A program made the position numbers and the translations under genes. The notes beneath the pieces were generated by a model. That model was not told where the DNA came from and did not search any database. It saw only the letters and a program-made list of their open reading frames with translations. DNA of 9,284 nucleotides from Clostridiaceae bacterium (GTDB taxonomy: Bacteria > Bacillota > Clostridia > Oscillospirales > Acutalibacteraceae). The stretch spans positions 1-9,284 of the forward strand of contig CAJGCQ010000042.1 of NCBI GenBank assembly GCA_904501875.1, in the 5' to 3' direction. Of the stretch, positions 1 to 5,473 are shown one piece after another. Every line of letters begins with the position of its first letter. The first letter of the stretch is position 1.

Positions 1-15
1 TGATCCATCGGGGAT
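1..15 (-). repeat. Copy of the tRNA-Lys 3' end (window edge)
   Basis: These 15 bases are identical to 240-254, which on the minus strand are the discriminator base, the 3' half of the acceptor stem and part of the T stem of tRNA-Lys(TTT). Identity stops after 15 bases and no anticodon or D arm follows, so this is a fragment and not a second tRNA. A shorter echo of about 10 bases (7-16 matching 47-56) lies 40 bp further in. The copy reaches the window edge, so whether the encoded CCA is also copied cannot be seen. It could be an attachment-site remnant of an element that integrated at the tRNA 3' end, or the end of a small repeat element. Confidence 0.6.
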
Positions 16-190
16 AAATCCGCTTCGCGCAGTTTTTATTATAGATATCGGGGATACTCTGCGCCTCTTGATTTTTCGACCGCTCCGAGCGGTTACGAAA
101 AATCTTCGTTGCTCGAGACTTCACAGACCCAAAAGACTGTCGCGTCTTTTGGGCTGCTTCGACGAACCCCACGGGGTTCTCATCCCATTA
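16..190. other. Hairpin-rich non-coding segment downstream of tRNA-Lys
   Basis: No credible open reading frame is seen here. Three strong dyads follow one another. At 70-104 a nested hairpin has an outer 9-bp stem (70-78 with 96-104) and an inner 7-bp stem (79-85 with 87-93). At 124-156 a 10-bp stem (128-137 with 144-153) is extended by CAG/CTG with one bulged A. At 164-179 a perfect 7-bp stem (164-170 with 173-179) has a 2-base loop. The segment lies between the tRNA-Lys terminator and the tRNA 3'-end copy at 1-15. Its function is unknown; it may be a structured repeat, an untranslated RNA or a decayed insertion. Base-paired density is much higher than in the other intergenic spaces of the window. 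Confidence 0.5.
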
Positions 191-198
191 AAATTATA

Positions 199-237
199 AA
201 ATAAAGAAACCGACCTAAAAGGTCGGTTTCTTTATTT
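199..237 (-). terminator. Intrinsic terminator of tRNA-Lys
   Basis: A perfect 17-bp stem (199-215 with 221-237) encloses a 5-base loop. On the minus strand it starts at the last base of the encoded CCA and runs into an A/T-rich, U-rich tract (198 down to about 188). Placement directly after the mature 3' end fits a tRNA terminator. Confidence 0.85.
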
Positions 238-312
238 GGTGATCCATCGGGGATTCGAACCCCGGACACCTTGATTAAAAGTCAAGTGCTCTGCCAACTG
301 AGCTAATGAATC
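237..312 (-). tRNA. tRNA-Lys (anticodon TTT)
   Basis: A full cloverleaf can be drawn on the minus strand. The 7-bp acceptor stem pairs 306-312 with 241-247 and includes one G-U pair. It is followed by TA at positions 8-9, a D arm with GCTC/GAGC, an anticodon arm with 5-bp stem and loop CTTTTAA, a 5-base variable region and a T arm with TTCGAAT. The anticodon TTT (bases 277-279) reads AAA/AAG lysine codons. The discriminator is A at 240 and CCA is encoded at 237-239. The gene is transcribed from a near-consensus promoter about 10 bases upstream and ends in the terminator abutting its CCA. Confidence 0.97.
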
Positions 313-329
313 AAATAAACAGCTTTATT

Positions 330-358
330 ATTATATCAACACTTTGTCCCATTGTCAA
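330..358 (-). promoter_or_regulatory. Promoter of tRNA-Lys
   Basis: On the minus strand a consensus -35 TTGACA (353-358) is followed after exactly 17 bases by a consensus -10 TATAAT (330-335). The -10 ends 17 bases before the mature 5' end at 312, so the 5' leader is about 10 bases. Two perfect hexamers with ideal spacing suit a strongly expressed stable RNA. Confidence 0.93.
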
Positions 359-416
359 GAAAAAAATAGCATTTTCGCCCACTTTTATTGAATTGTTGTT
401 TTTTACTCTTTTACAC

Positions 417-446
417 TTGAAAAAAGCTCCAATTAAAGTTATAATA
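417..446 (+). promoter_or_regulatory. Promoter of the DUF4364-type gene
   Basis: -35 TTGAAA (417-422) and a perfect -10 TATAAT (441-446) are separated by 18 bases. Transcription would start near 453, giving a leader of roughly 25 bases with a strong ribosome site. The promoter is divergent from that of tRNA-Lys. Confidence 0.8.
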
Positions 447-476
447 TAATAAATCAACAGCAAAGGAGTAAGCCTT

Positions 477-1034
477 TTGGAAAGGGATGCAGTTTCCGCT
501 GGAGTTTCCCCGGTAGGCGGTTTGTTCAGCACAGCAGAAATAAAAATATTAATTTGTTATATCATTTCATCGATCGACGCACCCGTACCGGGGCGAATGC
601 TCGCTAATACCCTGCATTATGAGGGAATAGCCAACTGCTTTGAAGTGAATGACTCTATTGACTCACTGTGCAAAAGCGGGCATTTGGAGCTTGTAGACAA
701 TAAGGACGATACTTATATTATTACCCAAAGCGGCAGAAGTATTGCCGAAACCCTTAAAACCTCTATTGCCTACTCGGTAAAGGACAGAGCGTATAACGCC
801 GCAGTTAAAATGGTTGCACAGTTCAAAAACGCCAAGGAAAGCGATATAAAAATCGCAAGAGAAAACGGAAAAATGTTTATCACCTGCTCGGCTATAGACG
901 GCGGACAGCCCTTTATGAGCGTAAAGCTTTTGGTCTCGGACGAAGAACAGGCAAATTATATCAAAGAGCGCTTTTTGAACGACAACACCATTTATTCGCA
1001 AATCATTGAAATACTCACAAAACGGCAGAAATAG
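477..1034 (+). CDS. DUF4364 family protein, probable winged-helix DNA-binding
   Basis: This 185-residue protein resembles the DUF4364 family, found mainly in Clostridia and of unknown function. Residues about 18-90 read as a winged-helix fold: a helical segment (FSTAEIKILICYII, 17-30), a second and third helix to about residue 68, then a beta wing (HLELVDNKDDTYIIT, 69-83). The C-terminal half is alpha/beta and lacks motifs I recognise. There is no signal peptide or membrane segment, so it should be cytosolic. The start is TTG, supported by AAAGGAG about seven bases upstream and by the lack of an in-frame ATG nearby. It is a single-gene unit with its own promoter and a strong terminator eight bases after the stop. 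A transcription-regulator role is inference from the fold; the family name is recognised with good but not complete confidence. Confidence 0.85.
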   Translation: MERDAVSAGVSPVGGLFSTAEIKILICYIISSIDAPVPGRMLANTLHYEGIANCFEVNDSIDSLCKSGHLELVDNKDDTYIITQSGRSIAETLKTSIAYSVKDRAYNAAVKMVAQFKNAKESDIKIARENGKMFITCSAIDGGQPFMSVKLLVSDEEQANYIKERFLNDNTIYSQIIEILTKRQK

Positions 1035-1041
1035 TATTATA

Positions 1042-1080
1042 GCGCATAAAACCGCCTTTTTAAAAGGCGGTTTTATGCGC
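1042..1080. terminator. Bidirectional intrinsic terminator
   Basis: A perfect 19-bp inverted repeat (1042-1060 with 1062-1080) is centred on base 1061. It is followed by a T-rich run on the plus strand (1081-1092) and by an A/T-rich run on the minus strand. It lies between the stop of the DUF4364-type gene (1034) and the stop of the convergent htrA-like gene (1099), so it can end transcripts from both sides. Confidence 0.92.
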
Positions 1081-1098
1081 TTATTTTATATTATGCAC

Positions 1099-2550
1099 TT
1101 ACTCGCCAAACGGGAAATTAAATATTCCTCCCGAGCCGTCCGAGCTGTTATCATCCTTGTTTTCAGACGAATCAATTACAGTAGAATAGCTTGACTCACC
1201 TGTATTCGCTTTGAGCACCGCATCGAGGGTGACTTCATTTCCCTTTGTGTTTAAAACGGTGACCGAAATTTTATCACCTGCGGAGCTTTCCTCTATAATA
1301 TCAAGCACGATAACATCGCTTGTAACCTCTATACCGTTTATATGGGTAATTACATCGCCCTCAGAAATCTTGCCGAAAAGGTCGCTATCCTCCGAAACCG
1401 AGGCAACATACAGACCCACGCAGTCATAACCGTTAATCTCGGCTGTTACCGAGTTAATTGCAGTATAGGTTATACCCAGCTTTGCACGGCTGACAACCCT
1501 TCCTTCCTTTATAAGCTCCTCGCAAATGCGTTTCATCGTCTTTGTAGGTATAGCGTATCCCACCGCATCATAGCTTACTCCAGCCAGCTTTGAAGAGGTG
1601 ATGCCTATTACCTGACCGTACATATTTACAAGCGCACCGCCCGAGCTGCCAGGGTTAATAGCGCTGTCGGTCTGGATAAGCTTTGCGGAGTAGTTAGATG
1701 TGGTTCTTACCCGTCTTCCCGTAGAAGAAATAATACCCTTTGTAATGCTGGAAGCCTGTGTAGCGTCGCTTGGTCTGCCGATGGCGACAACATTTTCACC
1801 GAATACAATTTCGTCCGAATTTCCAAACTGTGCAGGAGCAAAGCCGCTTCCGTCAATTTTAAGCACCGCAAGGTCACTTACCTGATCACCGGCAATATAC
1901 TTTGCGTCATATTCCTTACCGTCCGAGGTATAAACCTTAAACTTAGGAGCTCCCACCTCTGAATAAATATGGTCGTTGGTTACAATATACCCGTCCTCGG
2001 AGTAGAAAACGCCGCTCGCCTGAGAGCCGTCTCCGGCGGAATTATACACCGTAACACCAACAACCGAGCTGTTTACCTTTTCATACACTTCGGCGGCTGT
2101 CAGCTCGTCCGTATCAGCGGGCTTTGCCGACAAATTAACCTCAACATTTTTGCGTGCCCCTGAGCCTACGCTGCTTCTGCCTAAGAAGTAGCCTGCTACC
2201 GACGCACCCGTAAGCATTATAACCGCCGCCATAATCAAAGCAAAAACCTTAAGTCCCCTGCTCATAGGCTTATAATCGTTAACGGGCAGTACATCGGAGT
2301 AGTTTATCCTGTTCTGTACAGCGGTATTATCCCTGCCAAAATCGGGATAACCGAAATTTTGCGAGGAGTAAGGTGGGTATTGCTCCTGTTCCTCTGGAGA
2401 ATTATTATTTTCCTCGCTATTTAGCGTGCCCTGTTCTTCTGGGTACTCATTCTGATTTTCTAAATTATCCTCAAAAGCAGTAGCTTCGGTGTTTCCCGAG
2501 CCTTCTGTTCCCTCATCCACGCAGTCTTTTTTCTCAAAGAAATCTTCCAT
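1099..2550 (-). CDS. htrA: HtrA/DegP-like membrane-anchored serine protease with PDZ domain
   Basis: This 483-residue trypsin-like protease of the HtrA family should degrade or refold damaged proteins on the outer face of the membrane. Residues 1-97 are an acidic, Glu/Asn/Gln-rich cytoplasmic tail. One membrane segment (about 100-123) acts as an uncleaved signal anchor. The protease domain spans about 160-345 with the triad His194 (TNDHI), Asp226 (SDLAVLKI) and Ser303 (GSSGG). One PDZ domain follows (about 357-448) with carboxylate-binding loop GLYV (379-382), then a Ser/Asp-rich tail. The size and one-TM, one-PDZ plan fit Gram-positive HtrA proteins. Start ATG 2550 has GGAG about eight bases upstream. 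It is the last gene of the regulator-kinase-protease operon, 19 bases after the kinase stop. Family assignment is firm; the gene symbol follows the family, not proven orthology. Variants: Ser replaces the usual Asn in GNSGG and Asp precedes the catalytic His. Confidence 0.95.
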   Translation of the reverse strand: MEDFFEKKDCVDEGTEGSGNTEATAFEDNLENQNEYPEEQGTLNSEENNNSPEEQEQYPPYSSQNFGYPDFGRDNTAVQNRINYSDVLPVNDYKPMSRGLKVFALIMAAVIMLTGASVAGYFLGRSSVGSGARKNVEVNLSAKPADTDELTAAEVYEKVNSSVVGVTVYNSAGDGSQASGVFYSEDGYIVTNDHIYSEVGAPKFKVYTSDGKEYDAKYIAGDQVSDLAVLKIDGSGFAPAQFGNSDEIVFGENVVAIGRPSDATQASSITKGIISSTGRRVRTTSNYSAKLIQTDSAINPGSSGGALVNMYGQVIGITSSKLAGVSYDAVGYAIPTKTMKRICEELIKEGRVVSRAKLGITYTAINSVTAEINGYDCVGLYVASVSEDSDLFGKISEGDVITHINGIEVTSDVIVLDIIEESSAGDKISVTVLNTKGNEVTLDAVLKANTGESSYSTVIDSSENKDDNSSDGSGGIFNFPFGE

Positions 2551-2569
2551 TTTTATTCTCCGTTCTGTA

Positions 2570-3988
2570 TCAAAGTGGTAGTGTCACGCCAAATGATGTA
2601 AAATCGTTTTCACGGCTGGTAACGGTAATTGAGCCGCCATGCGCCTTAAGAATAGTTTTAACGATATAAAGACCGAGGCCCGTGCTGTTTTTAACCGCCG
2701 AACGGGACTTATCGCCTTTATAAAATCTGTCAAAAACATAGGGCAGCTCGTTTTCGGGTATTCCCTTGCCCGTATTAGTTATGATAAAAACAAGCTTTTT
2801 ACTGTCTTTTTTAAGCTTAAAGTCTATTGTCCCCGATTCGTCGGTAAATTTAATCGCATTGTCAACAAGATTGTATATAACCTGATGAATAAGGTCACGG
2901 TCGGCATTTACCGAAATACTTTGTATCTCGTCAAGGCCTGTAATATTAAGATTTTGTGACTCAATCCTCTGCTCCTGACTTATAACAATAGTACAAAGCA
3001 GTTCCCTGAAATCAAAAAGCTCCGGCTTTAGCACAAACTCGCCCGATTCAAGCTTTGCCATACTAAGCATTGACTGCACAAGGCGTGACAGTCTTTTTAC
3101 CTCATCCGATACAACGGTTAGGTAATAGTGCTGTTTTTCAGTCTCAATGGTGCCGTCAAGTATGCCGTCAATAAATCCGCCTATGGTGGTCATCGGAGTT
3201 TTAAGCTCGTGGGAAACATTCGCAACGAAGCTCTTCCTCATTCCCTCAAGCTGTACAAGGGAGTTTGTCATCTGGTTAAACGAAACCGCAAGCTCGCCTA
3301 TTTCATCATCACTGGTTACGGGTATCCGCTTTGAAAAATCTCCCTTTGCCATAGCCTTTGATGCCTCCGACATAAGCTTTAATGGCTTTGTCATACGGTA
3401 GGTCATGGTGTAAATTGCAAAGAACATTAAAATTATCGGAATAATCGCCGAAAGCAGGTAAAGCCGAATTATTGTGAGCATCAGATCCCGTATAGAGGAG
3501 AGCGGTGCAGCGCTGAAGACCGTTCCGATTCGGTTGTTATCACTGTTGTAAATCGGCTCCGAAGCTATATAATGAGGGTTTTTATAAATATCAAGAGTGC
3601 CGAGTCTGAAGGAGGCTTGCCCGCCCTTGCCCGCAAGTACATCATTAGAAATTATTTTTTCGGAATGAAAGCACTTACCGTCATTTATCCAATCGTCACA
3701 GCCGCAAACTGTAACCGTGCCTGTACTGTCGGAAATAAGAATATCTACATCCGAAACTGAGGCAATCGCATTTAAAGTCTTAACAAAATCCTCTTCTCCG
3801 ATTTCCCCGTTAGACAGCTCCGCAATATACTCGGTAACCTCCGTACAGCTTTTGCTAAGTGACTTATATTTTTCCTTTGCAAGGTGATTATTAAGTGCAA
3901 AGAACAAAATCATCATCATAACCGAAAGGCTGAATACTATTATAAGTGAGGTTGTAAAAAAGTATTTTTTAAAAAGCTTAAGCTTCAT
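2570..3988 (-). CDS. Sensor histidine kinase with HAMP domain
   Basis: This 472-residue membrane kinase senses an extracytoplasmic cue and phosphorylates the response regulator encoded just upstream. TM1 is about 12-32, an extracytoplasmic sensor of about 140 residues follows, TM2 is about 172-196, HAMP about 197-248 (DDEIGELAVSFNQM), and the HisKA dimerisation/phosphotransfer domain has phospho-acceptor His260 in VSHELKTP. The ATPase domain (about 360-472) has the N box at 373-377 (NLVDN), the F box around FDRFYK (419-424) and G2 GLGLYIV (437-443). The G1 box reads NTGKGIP with Asn405 where Asp is canonical, a variant also seen in active Gram-positive kinases. The sensor contains CGC (95-97) and CFH (106-108), a possible metal or thiol site. 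The ATG lies four bases after the regulator stop; GAGG is about 12 bases upstream, so translational coupling is likely. The signal is unknown; linkage to the htrA-like gene suggests envelope or secretion stress. Confidence 0.96.
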   Translation of the reverse strand: MKLKLFKKYFFTTSLIIVFSLSVMMMILFFALNNHLAKEKYKSLSKSCTEVTEYIAELSNGEIGEEDFVKTLNAIASVSDVDILISDSTGTVTVCGCDDWINDGKCFHSEKIISNDVLAGKGGQASFRLGTLDIYKNPHYIASEPIYNSDNNRIGTVFSAAPLSSIRDLMLTIIRLYLLSAIIPIILMFFAIYTMTYRMTKPLKLMSEASKAMAKGDFSKRIPVTSDDEIGELAVSFNQMTNSLVQLEGMRKSFVANVSHELKTPMTTIGGFIDGILDGTIETEKQHYYLTVVSDEVKRLSRLVQSMLSMAKLESGEFVLKPELFDFRELLCTIVISQEQRIESQNLNITGLDEIQSISVNADRDLIHQVIYNLVDNAIKFTDESGTIDFKLKKDSKKLVFIITNTGKGIPENELPYVFDRFYKGDKSRSAVKNSTGLGLYIVKTILKAHGGSITVTSRENDFTSFGVTLPL

Positions 3989-3992
3989 AAGC

Positions 3993-4679
3993 CTATTTTA
4001 CCTCGAATTTGTAGCCCACGCCCCAAACCGTTTTAAGGCTCCATTCGTCCGAAACATTTTCAAGCTTTTCACGCAATCTTTTTACATGAACATCCACCGT
4101 GCGGGAATCCCCGTAATAATCAAAGCCCCAAACCTCATCGAGCAGCTGGTCCCTTGTGTAAACACGGTTTGGGTTGCTTGCAAGATGGTAGACAAGCTCA
4201 AGCTCCTTAGGCGGAGTATCTATTTTAACTCCGTTTACTTCAAGCTCATAGTTGGTAAGATTTATTCTAAGCTTATCATACCTTACTTCATTAATTTGTG
4301 AAGCTTTATCCTTTTCGTGACTGCGGCGCAGCACCGCCTTGATTCTGGCGATAACCTCTTTCGTATCAAAGGGCTTTGAAACATAATCGTCGGCGCCGAG
4401 CTCCAAACCTAAAATCTTATCAAAGGTCTCACCCTTTGCGGTAAGCATAATTATCGGAGTTTCGCTTGTCTTGCGTATTTCACGGCAAACCTGCCAGCCG
4501 TCAAGCTTCGGAAGCATAATATCAAGCAAAATAAGGTCGGGAGAATACTTAGCGGCAAAGTCCACCGCCTGCTCGCCGTCGTTTGCGACTATGGTATCAA
4601 ACCCGTCCTTCTCAAGATAAAGCCTTAAAAGCTCGCATATATTTTCGTCATCATCAACAATAAGTATCTTATACTGCAA
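3993..4679 (-). CDS. OmpR/PhoB-family response regulator
   Basis: This 228-residue DNA-binding response regulator is the partner of the downstream kinase. The receiver domain (about 1-118) has the acidic pocket in ILIVDDDEN (Asp9/Asp10), phospho-acceptor Asp53 in LILLDIMLP, Thr80 in MLTAK and Lys102 in SKPFD. A winged-helix effector domain (about 132-228) has the recognition-helix region TRDQLLDEVWGFDYYGDSRTVDVHVKRLR, split here as TRDQLLDEVW (about 175-184) and SRTVDVHVKRLR (about 192-203), and ends in the usual VWGVGYKF wing. A longer frame opens with TTG at 4688, but GGAGG (4689-4693) directly abuts that codon. The TTG at 4679 has ideal nine-base spacing and gives the typical N-terminus MQYKILIVDDD, so I chose it. 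It is first in the operon with the kinase and the htrA-like protease; it probably activates that operon, which is inference. Confidence 0.95.
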   Translation of the reverse strand: MQYKILIVDDDENICELLRLYLEKDGFDTIVANDGEQAVDFAAKYSPDLILLDIMLPKLDGWQVCREIRKTSETPIIMLTAKGETFDKILGLELGADDYVSKPFDTKEVIARIKAVLRRSHEKDKASQINEVRYDKLRINLTNYELEVNGVKIDTPPKELELVYHLASNPNRVYTRDQLLDEVWGFDYYGDSRTVDVHVKRLREKLENVSDEWSLKTVWGVGYKFEVK

Positions 4680-4688
4680 AATAAACAA

Positions 4689-4693
4689 CCTCC
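4689..4693 (-). promoter_or_regulatory. Ribosome binding site that sets the regulator start
   Basis: GGAGG on the minus strand lies directly against an in-frame TTG at 4688, too close for initiation, and nine bases before a second TTG at 4679. The spacing favours 4679 as the start of the response regulator. Confidence 0.75.
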
Positions 4694-4735
4694 GTTTTTT
4701 ATTTGCTTATTAACCCTTCTTTATTTAAGTACAAT

Positions 4736-4765
4736 AATATAATATTTTTATTACGAAAATATGAA
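4736..4765 (-). promoter_or_regulatory. Tentative promoter of the regulator-kinase-protease operon
   Basis: The best candidate in the very A/T-rich leader is -35 TTCATA (4760-4765), 18 bases, -10 TATATT (4736-4741) on the minus strand. The -35 is weak, as expected if an activator such as the encoded regulator is needed. Several other A/T hexamers nearby fit almost as well. Confidence 0.3.
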
Positions 4766-4843
4766 TAATTGTAATATTATTTTAATTTCCCACAAAAGAA
4801 GCCCGATTTCATGTGGAAATCCAATTCTGAAGAGGTAAGAAGT

Positions 4844-4877
4844 AAAGATCCCGAACGCTAACGCATTCGGGATTTTT
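4844..4877 (-). terminator. Probable terminator of the ssrA transcript
   Basis: A 12-bp stem with one G-T pair (4844-4855 with 4866-4877) is extended inward by GC/GC across one mismatch, with a TAAC loop. On the minus strand the stem begins at the last base of the distal repeat, which mimics the tmRNA 3' end, and is followed by a modest U/C-rich tract. The arrangement is the same as at tRNA-Lys, where the terminator abuts CCA. If it is the real terminator, both 99-bp repeats are transcribed with ssrA. Confidence 0.7.
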
Positions 4878-4975
4878 GGTGGAGCTTCGCCACTTAAATC
4901 CGAAGCTTTTGGTCGAGCCGCTAATTTCAAATTAGCACAAAACTTTAGAACGGATTGGGTGTCGAGCCCCTCGAC
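4877..4975 (-). repeat. 99-bp tandem repeat, distal unit, ending in tmRNA-like 3' end
   Basis: This unit is 96/99 identical to the next one (differences at 4896, 4907 and 4941). Read on the minus strand it holds hairpin GTCGAG/CTCGAC (4961-4966 with 4970-4975), outer stem AATCCG/CGGATT (4897-4902 with 4951-4956) enclosing an 8-bp hairpin (4920-4927 with 4929-4936), and a terminal 4-bp, 7-base-loop hairpin (4879-4882 with 4890-4893). It ends in CTCCACCA, the last eight bases of tmRNA. There is no coding potential. It lies between ssrA and its terminator. Confidence 0.92.
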
Positions 4976-5074
4976 TGGTGGAGCTTCGCCACTTTAATCC
5001 GAAGCCTTTGGTCGAGCCGCTAATTTCAAATTAGCACAAGACTTTAGAACGGATTGGGTGTCGAGCCCCTCGAC
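4976..5074 (-). repeat. 99-bp tandem repeat, ssrA-proximal unit
   Basis: This second copy begins immediately after the tmRNA CCA and is head-to-tail with the distal unit, with a period of exactly 99. The substitutions at 4995, 5006 and 5040 fall in predicted single-stranded or bulged positions, while all stems are identical in the two units. That fits either recent duplication or retained structure. The three copies of the 8-base junction (4877, 4976 and 5075 onward, TGGTGGAG on the plus strand) are exact. Confidence 0.92.
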
Positions 5075-5421
5075 TGGTGGAGATGAGGAGAGTCGAACTC
5101 CTGTCCAAAAATTTATTCATATCGGCGTCTCCGAGCGCAGACACTTGTTTACATTCCCTTGCGCACACGCCAAATGTCAGGCTTATGCGCTTGGTAGCTC
5201 CAAAGTCGTGACGAAAGCAGGAGCAGGCTCTCGTTCATGTTCACCGCTAAAATGACACCCTTGCCGAACCGCGGTGCTTTCGGGTCGGATGAGCAGCCTG
5301 AATTAGGCTGCTAAAGCAACTTTATTGTTGTTAGTTAATTTTGTTTACGGATTTTATAGCGGTTCCGCACCGCTGCTCGCTTCCGATACTTCAAAATCCC
5401 TGTCGAAACCTTTACATCCCC
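5075..5421 (-). ncRNA. ssrA: Transfer-messenger RNA (tmRNA, 10Sa RNA)
   Basis: This one-piece tmRNA of 347 nt rescues stalled ribosomes with SmpB. On the minus strand the 5' end GGGGATGTAAAGGTTTCGACAGGG, written here as GGGGATG then TTTCGACAGGG, pairs with the 3' end CATCTCC to form the tRNA-like acceptor stem with one G-U pair. The T arm GGAGTTCGACTCTCC (about 5086-5100) and encoded ACCA (5075-5078) follow. The tag reading frame ends GTT GCT TTA GCA GCC TAA with stop at 5303-5305, preceded by ACT AAC AAC AAT AAA. The degradation tag therefore ends in TNNNKVALAA; the exact resume codon was not settled. A hairpin overlaps the tag stop, as usual. The downstream part should hold the pseudoknots; I did not model them. 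smpB lies 52 nt upstream, and two 99-bp repeats follow downstream. Confidence 0.97.
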
Positions 5422-5427
5422 ATATTT

Positions 5428-5455
5428 AAAGTAAGAAGTAAGAGTAAAGTGTAAA
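5428..5455 (-). promoter_or_regulatory. Tentative promoter of ssrA
   Basis: -35 TTTACA (5450-5455), a 16-base spacer and -10 TACTTT (5428-5433) on the minus strand place the start six bases further on, at the tmRNA 5' end (5421). The -10 is poor, so read-through from smpB with 5' processing is an alternative. Confidence 0.35.
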
Positions 5456-5473
5456 AAAGTAAGGGTGAAGAAA

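Noticed and set aside
311..532. 73-codon minus-strand frame across the tRNA-Lys promoter region
   Set aside because: It overlaps the tRNA promoter and the start of the DUF4364-type gene on the opposite strand. It has no ribosome site and an A/T-driven composition.
4791..4820. Imperfect hairpin (CCACA...TGTGG) upstream of the regulator operon
   Set aside because: A short stem with a long loop and no T run. Neither a terminator nor a known riboswitch can be supported.
4877..5074. CRISPR-like array
   Set aside because: The 99-bp units are continuous tandem copies with no variable spacers, and no cas gene is present.
5058..5255. 65-codon plus-strand frame
   Set aside because: It is antisense to the tmRNA, whose ends, tag and T arm are clear. 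Hits of this type in databases come from mis-annotated ssrA.
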